From Papilionanthe hookeriana x Papilionanthe teres (Eukaryota > Streptophyta > Magnoliopsida > Asparagales > Orchidaceae): a stretch of DNA of 64,000 nt. Positions 45,508 to 56,042 of this stretch are shown here, in pieces; within the stretch, counting starts at the first letter, position 1; every line of letters starts with the position of its first letter. Below the pieces are notes generated by a model. That model did no database searches. It saw only the letters and a program-made list of their open reading frames with translations, and was not told the origin of the DNA. The position numbers and the translations under genes were made by a program. Where the stretch lies: NCBI GenBank assembly GCA_022702705.1, contig CM040424.1, forward strand, positions 137,317,665 to 137,381,664, in the 5' to 3' direction.

Positions 45508-47154
45508 TCAAAACGGATCGTGTATGATCTTTGTTGGTCCATCAAAAGAAGCATTTGTCAAAAAAATCATGTCCGAATAGTGGGGTACATGGTTAATAAC
45601 ATCACCTTCCAAGCCATCCCCGGCAAGGATGCCGAGCTGGATGTACGTTGGAGGTGTGATATTTCCCATGTAACTCGCGGCTCGTAAGGCCGGAGGTTCT
45701 CTAGCTCCGGGTCCGGTTGGAAATGGTAAGGTATCTTCGTTGTCGTCCATTCTCTCGAAAGTAACCGAGATCCGCTCCACCGGCACTCCTGGTATGCAAT
45801 GCTTAGCGATATCCGCTCCGTTGCCCTTCGGTATCATGACGGAACCCACCGGTAAGGTTATCTTTACTGGCCCTCGGAACTCACCCGTGCCTGCTATCCG
45901 GAGGTAAGATCCGAACATGATGTCACACTCGTTCAAGAAAGAGATCGTGCAGAAAGGTCTGACGAAGTCGTGGTGATCTATATGTGGGGGTATGCGATCA
46001 CCCTGTTTGTAGATGTTGATAATGCAGCTATTGGGTATGCAATCTGCTGGCGGTACCCTCCATGTTATCAATCTTTTTACCATTCTCCCGATCACTAATG
46101 GCATCGGATCTACTTGCCCATGACGGAGTATCCCCGGTGGGTTTCCCTTCTGTCTTCAACGAAAGTTGTAGCGAGCATCCGCATTGTATTGTGATTCTTC
46201 CTTTCCCTGGCATCCATCTCCGGGGTTCAGAGTATGTGTTTTCCCTCAGGCGGCCTGCTCGGCCCATTCTCTTCAAATCCAGGATACAATCCACGATTTG
46301 CTGTTGTTCATACTCTGAGAATACGTCGGTATGTAGCTCGAGGCCCTTTAGTATGTTGATCCTTCTTCCTTTAATTCTCTCGAAGTATTCGAAAGTTTTC
46401 TTTTCAACATTCTGCATCCTCTCCAGCTCGTATTCCGGAATGATCGCGAGATGGCGAGGCCTTGTGACATATTGTGGGATATATGGTTCAATTCCTTCAC
46501 GTTCCCTCGCATACCTCGGCTCCTCAGGGATGATGCCTGTCGGGACATCCCCCGGGGTTGCTTCTGCAACAAGGTCATGCATTATTGGTGGTTCTATCCG
46601 GTGGCGTGGTAGCCTTCTTTCTTCTGATCTTCTGGGGATTTCCCTGATTCTTTCTGTTATCCTAGGAGCTGGCCTCCTTTCTTCAGGTTCCTAGTGAACC
46701 GGTGTCCTTGAAATGTGTGTGCTGGCATTAGCAATTGTCTCGTTGCGCTGGTCCGCAGCTAGTTTTGTTAACATCTTACGGATACGGCAATTCTTATTTC
46801 TTCGTTGCGTGGCTGTGAGAGTAGCTCTCCGCACTTCTTGAATCTCTGTGGGCGCGGCACTGACAAGCCTGCCCTCCGCTGTAGCGACTACGGACTTCAT
46901 TTTCTTATCTTCTTCGGTGTTTGCTTTTCTTTTCTTGTTGTTGGATTGGTGGCTTGGGCCACCCACTTTCATCACTTGTCTCGCCGGGTAGTTCTTCTCG
47001 GTTAGCCGGGACCCGGTCACTTTCCTCGTATTGTAGGCTCTGCCGGTGCGAAATCCGAGTCGATCTCGATTATCGCTCCATCTTTCACCCTCTTTTCATC
47101 GAGTGCAAGGCTTACGTCATTCTTAAAGTTCAGGACCAACCGCCCGTTCGACAT
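45508..47154 (-). CDS. ORF3: captured ALKBH9/10-like 2OG-Fe(II) RNA demethylase
   Basis: About 550 codons between integrase and the 3' UTR, in element sense. The start at 47154 (MSNGRLVLNFKNDVSLALDE) is an inference; the N-terminal 180 residues are unrecognised, with a basic NKKRKANTEEDKK stretch. From about 46400: GRRINILKGLELHTDVFSEY, ENTYSEPRRWMPGKGRITIQ, CGC, then PPADCIPNSCIINIY, GDRIPPHIDHHDFVRPFCTI, IMFGSYL, LPVGSVMIPKGNGADIAKHC and VERISVTFERMDD. This is the order of plant ALKBH9/ALKBH10 proteins, which remove m6A from RNA. The iron ligands (His and Asp of HID at 45976-45984, distal His of AKHC) and the 2-oxoglutarate Arg (ERISV) are present. Lesions: a frameshift near 47018, TAG at 46691-46693, and a frameshift plus TGA near 46160-46180. 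The coding region has no introns, suggesting capture as cDNA. A second copy begins at 63744. Confidence 0.85.
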
Positions 47155-47389
47155 TTCCCCGCGAAAAGACAAGGAAAAGGATCACGGGCTCGTACTAAGA
47201 ACAAGAACATTAAGAAAATGTTTATTAAAGATACATTTTTTTATTTCTCCTATATTTAAAATTTAACAGAATGAAGTAGGATAAGATCAGGGAAGAGATT
47301 TTGATTTGGAAAGGAAAACAAGGAAAACTTTATTATCATGATTTTATTTATTTTAACACATTTTATTATTTTTTTGGGTTCGGACCCAA
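47155..47389 (-). other. Spacer between integrase and ORF3
   Basis: AT-rich noncoding stretch of about 235 bp with no recognised motif. It separates pol and ORF3, so ORF3 needs its own start, a splice event or a subgenomic message to be expressed. Confidence 0.55.
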
Positions 47390-48472
47390 TCATAAGTAAT
47401 TACTTCGCCCGTGTTTCTTAGGGATGAAGAATTCATTCCTTCGAAACATCGGGTAGCATAATACTTTTTCAAGTATCGTCCGTTGATCGGAAGCATATGT
47501 CGTTCTCCTCGGCAATTCACTAGCGCGGTAGGAACCTCCCGAGTATACTCGCTTCAACCACAAACGGTCCTTCTCGAGTGGGTTCAAATTTTCCTCCTAT
47601 CTTGCGGTGTGCAAGAATAGGTCTCTTGAGAACGAGAACTAAGTCACCAACTTTGAAGGTTCTTGGGCGGACCAGCTTGTCATGGGCTTGAACCATCTTA
47701 GCTTGGTATAGTTCTAAATTCTGTTGCGCTGCAAGTCTTTTCCCTTCCAAGCTTTCTAATTCTTCGAGTCGTAATCCGGCGTTTTCTTCGTCGTGATCTT
47801 GTTTGCAATCGCAATTCGAGTGAAGGAAGCCGAACCTCTAAAGGTAACACTGCCTCGGACCCATACACCAGGGCGTAAGGTGTAGCTTGAGTAGGAGTTC
47901 TGAAGGTTGTCCGGTAGGCCCATAAGGCTTCTAACAATTTCTCGTGCCAACTTCTTTTATTATCGTCCAAGGTTTTCTTTAAGATTTGAACGAGAGTTTT
48001 ATTAAAAGCCTCAGCGAGACCGTTTGCTCTTGGGTAGTAAATTGTTGAGTATCGCCGATCGATTCCGTGTCTCCCGACAAAATTGTTGATTTGTGTGCTT
48101 CGAATGCCGACCCATTATCCGAGATGATCTCGCGCGGCACTCCGAAAACGGTAGACAACTTGGTTCTTGAAAACGCGTAGCACATGGTGTGCTTTCACTT
48201 CTCTAAGTGGAGCGCTACGCCCACTTGGAAAAGTAATCTGTAGCCGCAAGAATGAAGCGATGTCCTTTTGAAGATGGTGGTTCTATTGGACCCACTATAT
48301 CCGTGCCCCAACATTCGAATGGCCACGACGCAATTGTCGGGTGCGGCACATTTGGAGGTTGGTGTAGAACCACTCCGTGCACTTGGCATTGGTGACGGCT
48401 CTTGGCGATTTTCATGCGATCGGTCATCATCGAGGGCCGGTAGTACCCTAGTCTTTTAATTTTTATTTTCAT
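47390..48472 (-). CDS. int: Integrase of Ogre/Tat element
   Basis: Joins element cDNA to the host genome. IKRLGYYRPSMMTD and HQCQVHGVVLHQPPN are the end of the zinc-binding domain. WGTDIVGPIEPPSSKGHRFI carries the first catalytic Asp and FGVPREIISDNGSAFEAHK the second. WHEKLLEALWAYRTTFRTPT follows, and the C-terminal part is KVGDLVLVLKRPILAHRKIG. The frame changes near 48195, 48080, 47980 and 47720. The motifs themselves are well kept, so the shifts may be recent or base errors. Divergent from Athila integrase. Confidence 0.88.
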
Positions 48473-48710
48473 CTTTGGACCCGATCGGTGAGCGCCACGA
48501 GTCCCGAATGTACCTCTTTAACAATTTCACGGGCCTCGGACCCGCTTAGGCACCTTAGCCACATTTGATCAAAAGACCTTCGTATAATGTGTTGTTTATT
48601 AATGCGTAAGACAGAGTTCTTTTCTTGATCCGATGGGCTAGCGACCTATCGTCCGGTAGCTTTCCTGTTTGCGGGTAGTTCATCAATGGTCGTTGCCAAT
48701 CTTCGTATTT

Positions 48711-49262
48711 TTACATCACTCGCCGCAATTGCTTCTTTTTCTTTTTCGATTTGTGTATTGTGTCTATGTCGAGTCGTGATAGGACTCGACGTCCGTGAGC
48801 CGACACCTCCACCGATTCATCTTGCAAACGAGCAAATTCTTTTGCGAGACGGGCTAAAGCATCTGCTAAAGCATTCTCTTTTCTGGGAATTTTGTAGATT
48901 GTCACATTTGGAATCTGTTCCAACAGCTGTATGACATACTGGAAGTATTGTTCGAGTCTTGGTTTAAAAATTTTGTATTGTCCGGCGATCTGCTGAATGA
49001 TTAACTGTGAATCCCCGTAGATGTTGATGTCTGTTATCCCCATTTGAATAGTCAATTCCAGTCCCGTTATGAGGGCTTCGTATTCTGCTTCATTGTTTGT
49101 ACACGGTTCTGTCAAGTGGTAAGAGTATCTTAACATCCCCCGCTCCGGCGTTATAAAGATTAGCCCGATTCCTGCCTTACCGGGCACTATCACTTGCGAT
49201 TCTTCGTCTTTGTGTGCTTGAAGATGCTCCGTCGAAATATAATTCCCAACGTCGATCATCAA
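48711..49262 (-). CDS. Second RNase H (archaeal-type) of Ogre/Tat element
   Basis: One open frame: GIGLIFITPERGMLRYSYHL, TEPCTNNEAEYEALITGLEL, INIYGDSQLIIQQIAGQYKI and VTIYKIPRKENALADALARL. This is the additional RNase H of the archaeal/plant type found between the standard RNase H and integrase in the Tat lineage. The catalytic Glu (NEAEYEAL), Asp (YGDSQL) and final Asp (ADALA) are visible. It is the best-preserved domain in the element. The segment 48711-48475 to integrase is a broken linker. Confidence 0.9.
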   Translation of the reverse strand: MMIDVGNYISTEHLQAHKDEESQVIVPGKAGIGLIFITPERGMLRYSYHLTEPCTNNEAEYEALITGLELTIQMGITDINIYGDSQLIIQQIAGQYKIFKPRLEQYFQYVIQLLEQIPNVTIYKIPRKENALADALARLAKEFARLQDESVEVSAHGRRVLSRLDIDTIHKSKKKKKQLRRVM

Positions 49263-49277
49263 GGTCTTCTAGGTTCA

Positions 49278-49888
49278 TTATTTGTTCATCCGGCGGATCG
49301 TCATTGAGAGGAGATTCGGCCGGCAAAGGGTGTGCTTGCGAGGAAGTCCGCTAAGACTTGTCCCTTTACGGCACGCGAGAGGCACGAAAGTTATATCGAA
49401 TTGCAATAATATCATTGACCATCTAGCAAGTCCGCCGGAAAGTGTTGGACGAGTCATCGAGTATTGCAATGGATTAAACTTCGAGATCAGGTTAACCTTA
49501 TGAGAAAGCATGTAGTGCCTGAGCTTTTGAGCGGCGAAGATCAAGGCCAAACAATGCTTTTCAATTGCGGGATACCTTACTTCCGTCGGAAGTAAACGGC
49601 GGCTTAAGTAGTAAAGAGCATTTTCTTTACCCCCATCATTGACACAGGCTAACGAGGCTCCGAGAGAGTCGTCTAAAGCCGCGGTGTAAAGTATCGTCGA
49701 TCTACACGAGGCCGGGGCTGCTAAGACGGGAGGTGTCATTAAATATTATTTAATGTCCTCGAAGGCCTTACGGCATTTCCCTTCCCAAATAAATTTGGCG
49801 TCCTTTTAACTAGTGTCGAGAAAGGTCGACACCTACCTGACAGGTTTGAGATAAAGCGTCGAAGATATGCCAACTTCCCTTGAAAAGA
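49278..49888 (-). CDS. RT connection and first RNase H of Ogre/Tat element
   Basis: ILYTAALDDSLGASLACVND carries an Asp near the usual first catalytic position, ALYYLSRRLLPTEVRYPAIE KHCLALIF is the Glu region, and HYMLSHKVNLISKFNPLQYS is the region of the last Asp, where Asp is not evident. Typical Tat RNase H loses activity signatures while the second RNase H keeps them. A frame change near 49740 separates it from the RT thumb (GKLAYLRRFI-like near 49860). Confidence 0.8.
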
Positions 49889-50924
49889 TCATAGTTGTTT
49901 TAAGGTTTTGGGAGGCGGCATTTCTAAGATAGCTTTAATCTTTTCCGGATCGATTTCAATTCCACGATGTCGGACAACGAATCCTAAGAATTTCCCGGAG
50001 GTGACGCCGAAGGCGCATTTTAAGGGATTCATCTTAAGGTTAAATTGTCTTAATCGTTCGAAAACAATTCTCAAATCATATAGGTGGTTGTCCTTTACTT
50101 TGCTTTTGATGACCACATCGTCCACGTAGCATTCGACTTGATTGTGGATGAGATCATCAAAAATTCTTGTCATTGCTCTATGCAGTAAGTTGCTCCTGCG
50201 TTCTTCGATCCGTATGGCATCATCGTGTAGCAAAATACTCCGATCGGCGTTCGAATCTTCGTAAGCTTTTCATCTTCTCGGAGCCATTTTTATCCGGTTG
50301 TATCCCGAAGATCCATCCATGAACGAGAATATTTCATGTGTTGAAGCAATGTCAATCATTAATTCGGGATCGGTAGAGGGAATTCATCCTTTGGACATGC
50401 CTTGTTTAAATCTCCGAAGTCCACACAGATTCCGATCCGACCATTCTTCTTTCGATCGGCACCACATTGGCTAACCAAGTCGGGTATTGTTCTTCACGGA
50501 CAAATTTAGCGTCTATTAGCTTTTTAACTTCGGCTATGACTTGTTGTTCAATTTCTAGACGCATTCTTCTGGGACCTTGTCTGACTGGGACAGAAGTAGG
50601 ATCCACTCCTAGCTTATGGACTGCGACCTCTGGAGCTAATCCTGGCATTTCATCGTAGCTCCAAGCAAAACAATCTTTAAATTCCATTAATAACTTGATT
50701 ATTTCTTCGGAGTCTTCTTTATTGAGTAAGGAGCTAACAAAGGTAGGCCTAGGCTCTTCGCTAGTACCTAAGTTAACTTCCGTTAACTCATCTATTGTAG
50801 ATTTGATTTCTTCTTCGAATTCGGTGGAGCGTCTCAATTTGTAAATCTTCGAGTTCGTCCGTAGTTTCCATGCGGTTTTCATTAGACTTGCAAGTGACAA
50901 CCAAGCAAAATTCGGTATCGTCAA
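49889..50924 (-). CDS. Reverse transcriptase of Ogre/Tat element
   Basis: Copies element RNA to DNA. LLMEFKDCFAWSYDEMPGLA, VPVRQGPRRMRLEIEQQVIA and YPTWLANVVPI form the N-terminal part (50924-50406). MDGSSGYN and MPYGSKNAGATY-like words lie in another frame (50400-50235). RAMTRIFDDLIHNQVECYVDD contains the intact YVDD active site (near 50130), followed by LRQFNLKMNPLKCAFGV and FLGFVVRHRGIEIDPEKIKAI. Two to three frame changes occur. The sequence type is Tat/Ogre, unlike the FMDD of Athila. Confidence 0.9.
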
Positions 50925-52061
50925 CTGACCCTACTGTGCCGAATCCGAAACCATGCTTTGAATTGGGTGGACGACCGGAGTTATTCCATAATTTTTCAAA
51001 ATGTTGTGATCGGCCTTTTGTCCATTGTCGAGGTAAGAAACCACGTTGAATTAAATTTTGAACACAGGGAGAGTACCACTCAAAAGGTAATTCCATTAAT
51101 TCGATGAAGTGACATCTTCGAATTGTACATTATTTTCGAGTTTTGGAGGAAGAAGCACCACGGTAGAATTTGATTGCCTTTCACCGTCGTTACGTACCTC
51201 TTTGACCACCATACCCTCGATCTTATTAGAATGGATCGGGGTTAGGGTCATAGTATGTACGTAGTGGTTAATCTTCTCGTACATCGATTTATATTCTTCG
51301 TTCTTTTCATCTTCGAGGGAGATCTTGAATTGCGGCTTCTTTCGACTTATTGTTGTCGCTTCTTGCTTGATTTCCTTTTCTTCTTCGTAACTATCATTCC
51401 AATCAACATTGATGGTCGGTTCTCCTCGTCCAACTCGTCCTAGCGTCTCTACCACGACCTCGTCCCCGGCCTCGACCTCGGATGCGAGTTGTGGAGAAAC
51501 CTTCACCATCTCGCCGTAAGGGAGTGGTGAGTGACTGTTGGACTAGAACCTCAGGTTCTTCGTTGTCCTGAACTTTCTTTGTCTCGGCTTCTTCTCGAAT
51601 GGGTATTTCTTCTGCTGGGGTTGGTTCTTCTTGAACAACCACCTGCTTTCCTTTGTCCTTTGGACCCATTCTTGGAGGTAGAACTCTTCCACTTCTTAAG
51701 TCGACTTCGTAATTTCTTCTGAATCTAGTGTTGAACTTGTCGGTGTCTCTTCCTGAATCGGAATGACTGGCTCTTCTGGATTATCTTCAAAATCTGAAGG
51801 CTCTAACTCTATCGTAACTGGAGCTCCTCGAAACTCACAGATAGATCCGTTGCTTGTTGAACTCTCGTAGCCTCCTTGATGGATGTCTTCTTCGTTATTT
51901 TGCTCGTCGAGATCGTGTATGATTTGAGAATTGTTGTTGGCATCGAAGTCGATGTCCGGATTGTCGCTAGTTACGTAATCGTTAGAAACAGTCAAAACGT
52001 AGCCAACGCCATCACCCTTATCATTATATGATCCCACCGAAGTGAGCGGATAATCATACAA
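50925..52061 (-). CDS. Acidic linker between gag and RT (Ogre/Tat); no protease motif seen
   Basis: Three open stretches (52061-51696, 51669-51403, 51509-51096) and part of a fourth (51096-50788). They are rich in Glu, Asp and Ser, with EVDLRSGRVLPPRMGPK across 51710-51660, then an RGRGRGRGRGR stretch and an NSGRPPNSKHGFGFG glycine motif just before RT. The LRSGR word is known from late Gag/pre-protease parts of Tat elements. I did not find a DTG/DSG aspartic protease site, so protease is either deleted, as the deletion at 52757 makes plausible, or diverged. Confidence 0.55.
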
Positions 52062-52757
52062 AATCGGAGGTTCGAGGGATTTCTCCCCGAATCGGAAACA
52101 ACTATCCTAGGATAAGCAGCCCCTAGTCTAGCCTTAGGAGTCTCGGTCCCCTCTTCTTCGTCAATTTTCTTCTTTTCTTCGATCGTCTCCTGTCGAGGTG
52201 GTTCTTCTATCGCAAGTGATAGTACCTGTTTAACAGGTCTCGAACTCTAAATTGAAGCCCGTACCGAAGCGGTTCGGATGCTGTCTAAATCTTCTTCGAA
52301 GACCTCGTCCAGGCGGTAGTCCATCCATCGTCAGTTGCATAGGGATCTATCGGAATGACGGGATCGGTTGAGATAACATTGACGGAACCTCCTTTCTGGG
52401 GTTCCTTCATGTACTCCTTCGGGATTGTTATATTTCCTTTCCGAAGGTTGTCGTTGAGCCAACTTTTAAAGGTAATGCAATCTTCTATCTTGTGCCCAAG
52501 CATCCGGTGGTAGGGGCAAAAGTTGGGATCACCGTTCTTGTTGACTTCCTCCGGTCTTTTAGGTTCCGCGACTGGAAATCCGGAGTCTTCATTAGGCTAC
52601 GGAACATTTTCAGTATCGCTTCATTTTTGAACGGATATTCTCTCGCTCGAAGCTCCCTTAATGTACGTTGCGGACGAGGCGGTTGTTCATACTGTGGAGA
52701 CGACTGATAGCCGGACCGGGGTTGCCGGTAATTCCGTTGTGGTTGCCTGCGGCCTAA
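52062..52757 (-). pseudogene. gag: Gag C-terminal fragment with zinc-knuckle-like motif (Ogre/Tat)
   Basis: Begins at the deletion junction (52757): a Gln/Arg/Pro-rich stretch (YRQPRSGYQSSPQYEQPPRP), LRELRAREYPFKNEAILKMF, then FCPYHRMLGHKIEDCITFKS, i.e. a CX2H...GHX4C zinc-knuckle-like motif of Tat Gag, followed by NITIPKEYMKEPQ. Frame changes near 52560 and 52280. The N-terminal capsid half seen in Ogre-A (1-891) is missing. Confidence 0.75.
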
Positions 52758-52954
52758 GGTCGAACTCGAGCGATGGCTCCTCGGCCTTCGGATACCTTGT
52801 TTGTCAGTGCAAAGAGGGAGACGTCGGTGACCTTGACGTTCATGTTTTCAAATCCTCGTCCGAATCGGATGATCCCATTGTCGGGCGGCTCATCCTTATA
52901 GACAACGAAAGTCCGATCCGTTGGTGAAGGAGAAAATCGGTTCGGGGCTTCCAT
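52758..52954 (-). pseudogene. ORF1 start remnant (Ogre/Tat copy 2)
   Basis: Matches the start of the Ogre-A ORF1-like region (GIIRFGRGFENMNVKVTDVS against GVIRFGQGFENTNVEVTDVS). The match ends at AAGGTCGAACTCGAGCG (52757), where Ogre-A continues with other ORF1 sequence and this copy jumps to gag. Confidence 0.6.
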
Positions 52955-53458
52955 TTCGCAGGGTAGATTATGGTTGTCAGTCCCAAGTTATGCTTCTTTT
53001 CTTTAGGACGAAAGAAAGGAATTGAAAAGAGTCCGAACTCATTCTTGTTCATGTATTTATAAGAGGGAATCATTTGTTAAAAGAGTCACTTATTAGAGAG
53101 TTTGTTTATTTAGAACGGAATGTTCGAAAGGTGTAGAGAAGGTAAGGAATCCGATTCGGAGTTGGAAAGGAAAAGAAAGTCTTAAGCAAGACTTTTCGAC
53201 TCGAAGGCTCATTCCTAAACTAACACCTATTGGGGTCCACCCCACCTCGAAAATGAGGTAAAAGGATCTCGGAACCTCTCCGTTTAGGGGTGTCAAACAA
53301 GTGGCTCCTAAATCCGAGAGAATGTTGGCTATACTTGTCCAAGGTAGAAATGAACATAGTATTCCAACGGAAAGAAGGGTAGTTTGATCCACAAGGACAT
53401 GGATACACTTCCGATTTTTGAAAGCGTAATTATCCGATTAAAATGGAGAGAGGAATTT
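52955..53458 (-). other. 5' leader of Ogre/Tat copy 2
   Basis: Noncoding, colinear with 1907-2460. Carries the inverted copy of the polypurine-tract region at 53223-53239 (one G fewer than in Ogre-A) followed by ACCTCGAAAATGAGGT. Confidence 0.65.
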
Positions 53459-53477
53459 TCCTCAGCGGAGTCGCCGA
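53459..53477 (-). promoter_or_regulatory. Primer binding site of Ogre/Tat copy 2
   Basis: TCCTCAGCGGAGTCGCCGA on the plus strand: the tRNA-Arg tail with one C-to-T and an extra G at the end. Next to LTR3 (53482). Confidence 0.8.
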
Positions 53478-53481
53478 AATC

Positions 53482-56009
53482 AGTCGGCATATTTTTAGGT
53501 CGTGTTTTATTTTGAAGAGGGGTCGCCTAACGTAAATCGTCGGCAAATTTTTAATTTAATTAAAATAAATAATTTGAAAAGTAGTATTTGATTTTGAAAA
53601 TAATTTCAAATTTGAAGGTTTTAAGATATGAGACTAAACCGATCTCACATCCTAAATAGTTTATATAAACGAGCACCGCACCACAAACCGTGTATCTATC
53701 CCTAAGGATAGACACACTGCTTGACGGTGGGGCTCGATTAAATAAACTAGAAGATTTGTGACATCCGTTTGGTCTGCGAACCAATTTTATAAGCCGACAA
53801 AATTCCCCGCTTAATATGAAAACTTTAAACGGGGTTTATATTACTCAGGTTCTTCAAAATTCCCTATAAGGGCAAGCCCTATAGTTAATTACATCTTAAG
53901 TGACGGGAATCACCTAAGAAAACTCTCGATAATAATCGATAATTCTGCTCTCGAGGATTTGAAAGTTTAAGTTTTCAAGGGATTGAATTTTGGAATTTCA
54001 ATAGGGAATGGATCGAGTTTGGAACATTTTGTTTTGTGAATCCAAAGGAAGAAAAGTAGAAGAAACCACGGATTCGAAGTGAACTTCGGTAATTTCCCGA
54101 CTATCCTATTGTGTGGTTTAAATTTAGGAAAATCCTAATGTTTATTTAAATGTTTTGATTTTGTCGATTTTAATTAATTAGGACTTATATTTATATGATA
54201 GAATCATACAAATAGCCTCGAAGATGTGAGGGTTTATGTCGTATCAAACGACTACCTCGGAATCCTAAGTCCGGTTAGGGCTTAATTTGCAAGGCAAATG
54301 CCTAACAAAAGGTTGAGGATTTATGTTGCACTAGGCAAACTACCTCGAAATCCTATGGCTTGGTTATTTAATTCTAGGAAAGTTTCGCTGAAGTAGGTTA
54401 GAGTTTCTGCTGACGACGATGGCCGTGCTGCCCACCATGCTCCGAGCTCCTTATTGTTGCAGAGGTTTAGTTTTAGAAATCATAAATCAGGAGATGAGAA
54501 AAGTGTTTTGGTTTAGAGAAGTCTTAATTTCCAGGTGGTTTTTTTATGTTTTAATTAAAACAAATCTTAAAGTTGATTATAACGACACCGGTTATGATCC
54601 CACGGTTCCATCCTTCCGGCATCATTATTTTTATCGGATTCACTTAGTCCAGATGAATTTGCTAAACTCAACTGAATGAGTTCCACACTTTCATTTAGAC
54701 CGTGGGAAATCTCGTTAGCAACACGTAGGTTACATCATCCGAGGTATTCACGATCATCCAACAGGACGTTTTAATTTAGTTGCAATTGTAGTTTTGTGTT
54801 CTGTTTGTGATTAAATTTTGAGTTGTTTTATATTTTGAAATGTTGTGGCGGTGAATTTTATCTTGCAATGACTTTTAATTTAGTTTTGGTTTCGGTTTTA
54901 GGGGCTATCCTAAAGGTGTGGGTTTTCATGCAACGAGTTGTCTTATCATGCAAGAAAAGTAAAGTGCATTCGCAATAAAGTAAATTGCAATAATGTAAAT
55001 TGCAAGAAAGTAAATTGCAATAAAATAAAAGCGTACACGGAGGGTCTTCCCGTCATCCCAAGCTACACTTAAAACACAATTAGAATATTTAAGCAAGTTC
55101 CTAGGTAAAGCTAAGGAAAGGTTATGGTTTTCTACCAAATTCCTAATCCTATAGCTAGTCATTCCCTATGACGTCTAGGTTCTTTGTGTTTTGGTTTAAG
55201 GACGATTTTCTTCATCAAAGAACAATTAAGTCCAATTGTTCTTATAAATGTCCTATCATATTGAGGAAGTGCTTAAGAATAATCTTAAACATCTTTTCAA
55301 TATTTTCTAGGATTGTTTTATGTCCAAATGAATTTAATTATATAAATGAATTAATCGTCCGAGAATTCAAGTTTTGTTAACTTACTCAGTGAACTAGGAC
55401 ATTTGAATATCCTATAAATGAAGTAACATTTCATTTAATGTCCTATTTAGGAGTTATGATAACTAAAGCTTTTGAGGGTAAATTGGTATTCAAATGATTT
55501 GATTTAAGTTAATGGATTTAAATTTGGAATAGTGTTCAAGTTATTTTAGATTTATTTTGAATTCTTTATGTCTTAGGTGATGTTATATTTAATTTAATTT
55601 AATTTAATTTAATTTAATTGAGTTTTAATCTAATTTAATTCAATAGAGTTTGATTTGATGTTAAATTAGTTTAATTTGATTTGATTTAATTTTAATTTAA
55701 TTTGATTTAATTTACTTAATTTAATTTAATTTAATTATTCAATTTAATTTAATTTATTTAATTTAATTTAGTTTAATTTAATTATTCAATTTAATTTAAT
55801 TTATTTAATTTAATTTAATTTAATTTAATTTAATTTACTTAATTTAATTTAATTTAATTATTCAATTTAATTTAATTTATTTAATTTAATTTAATTTAAT
55901 TTGATTGTTTAATTTAATTTAATTTGATTTAATTTAATTTAATTTAGTTTAATTTAATTGTTTAATTTAATTTAATTTGATTTAATTTAATTTAATTATT
56001 TAATTTAAT

Positions 56010-56042
<33 letters not shown>

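Noticed and set aside
46062..46694. 210-codon plus-strand open frame
   Set aside because: It lies exactly opposite the ALKBH-like ORF3, whose minus-strand reading has clear family motifs; the plus reading resembles nothing.
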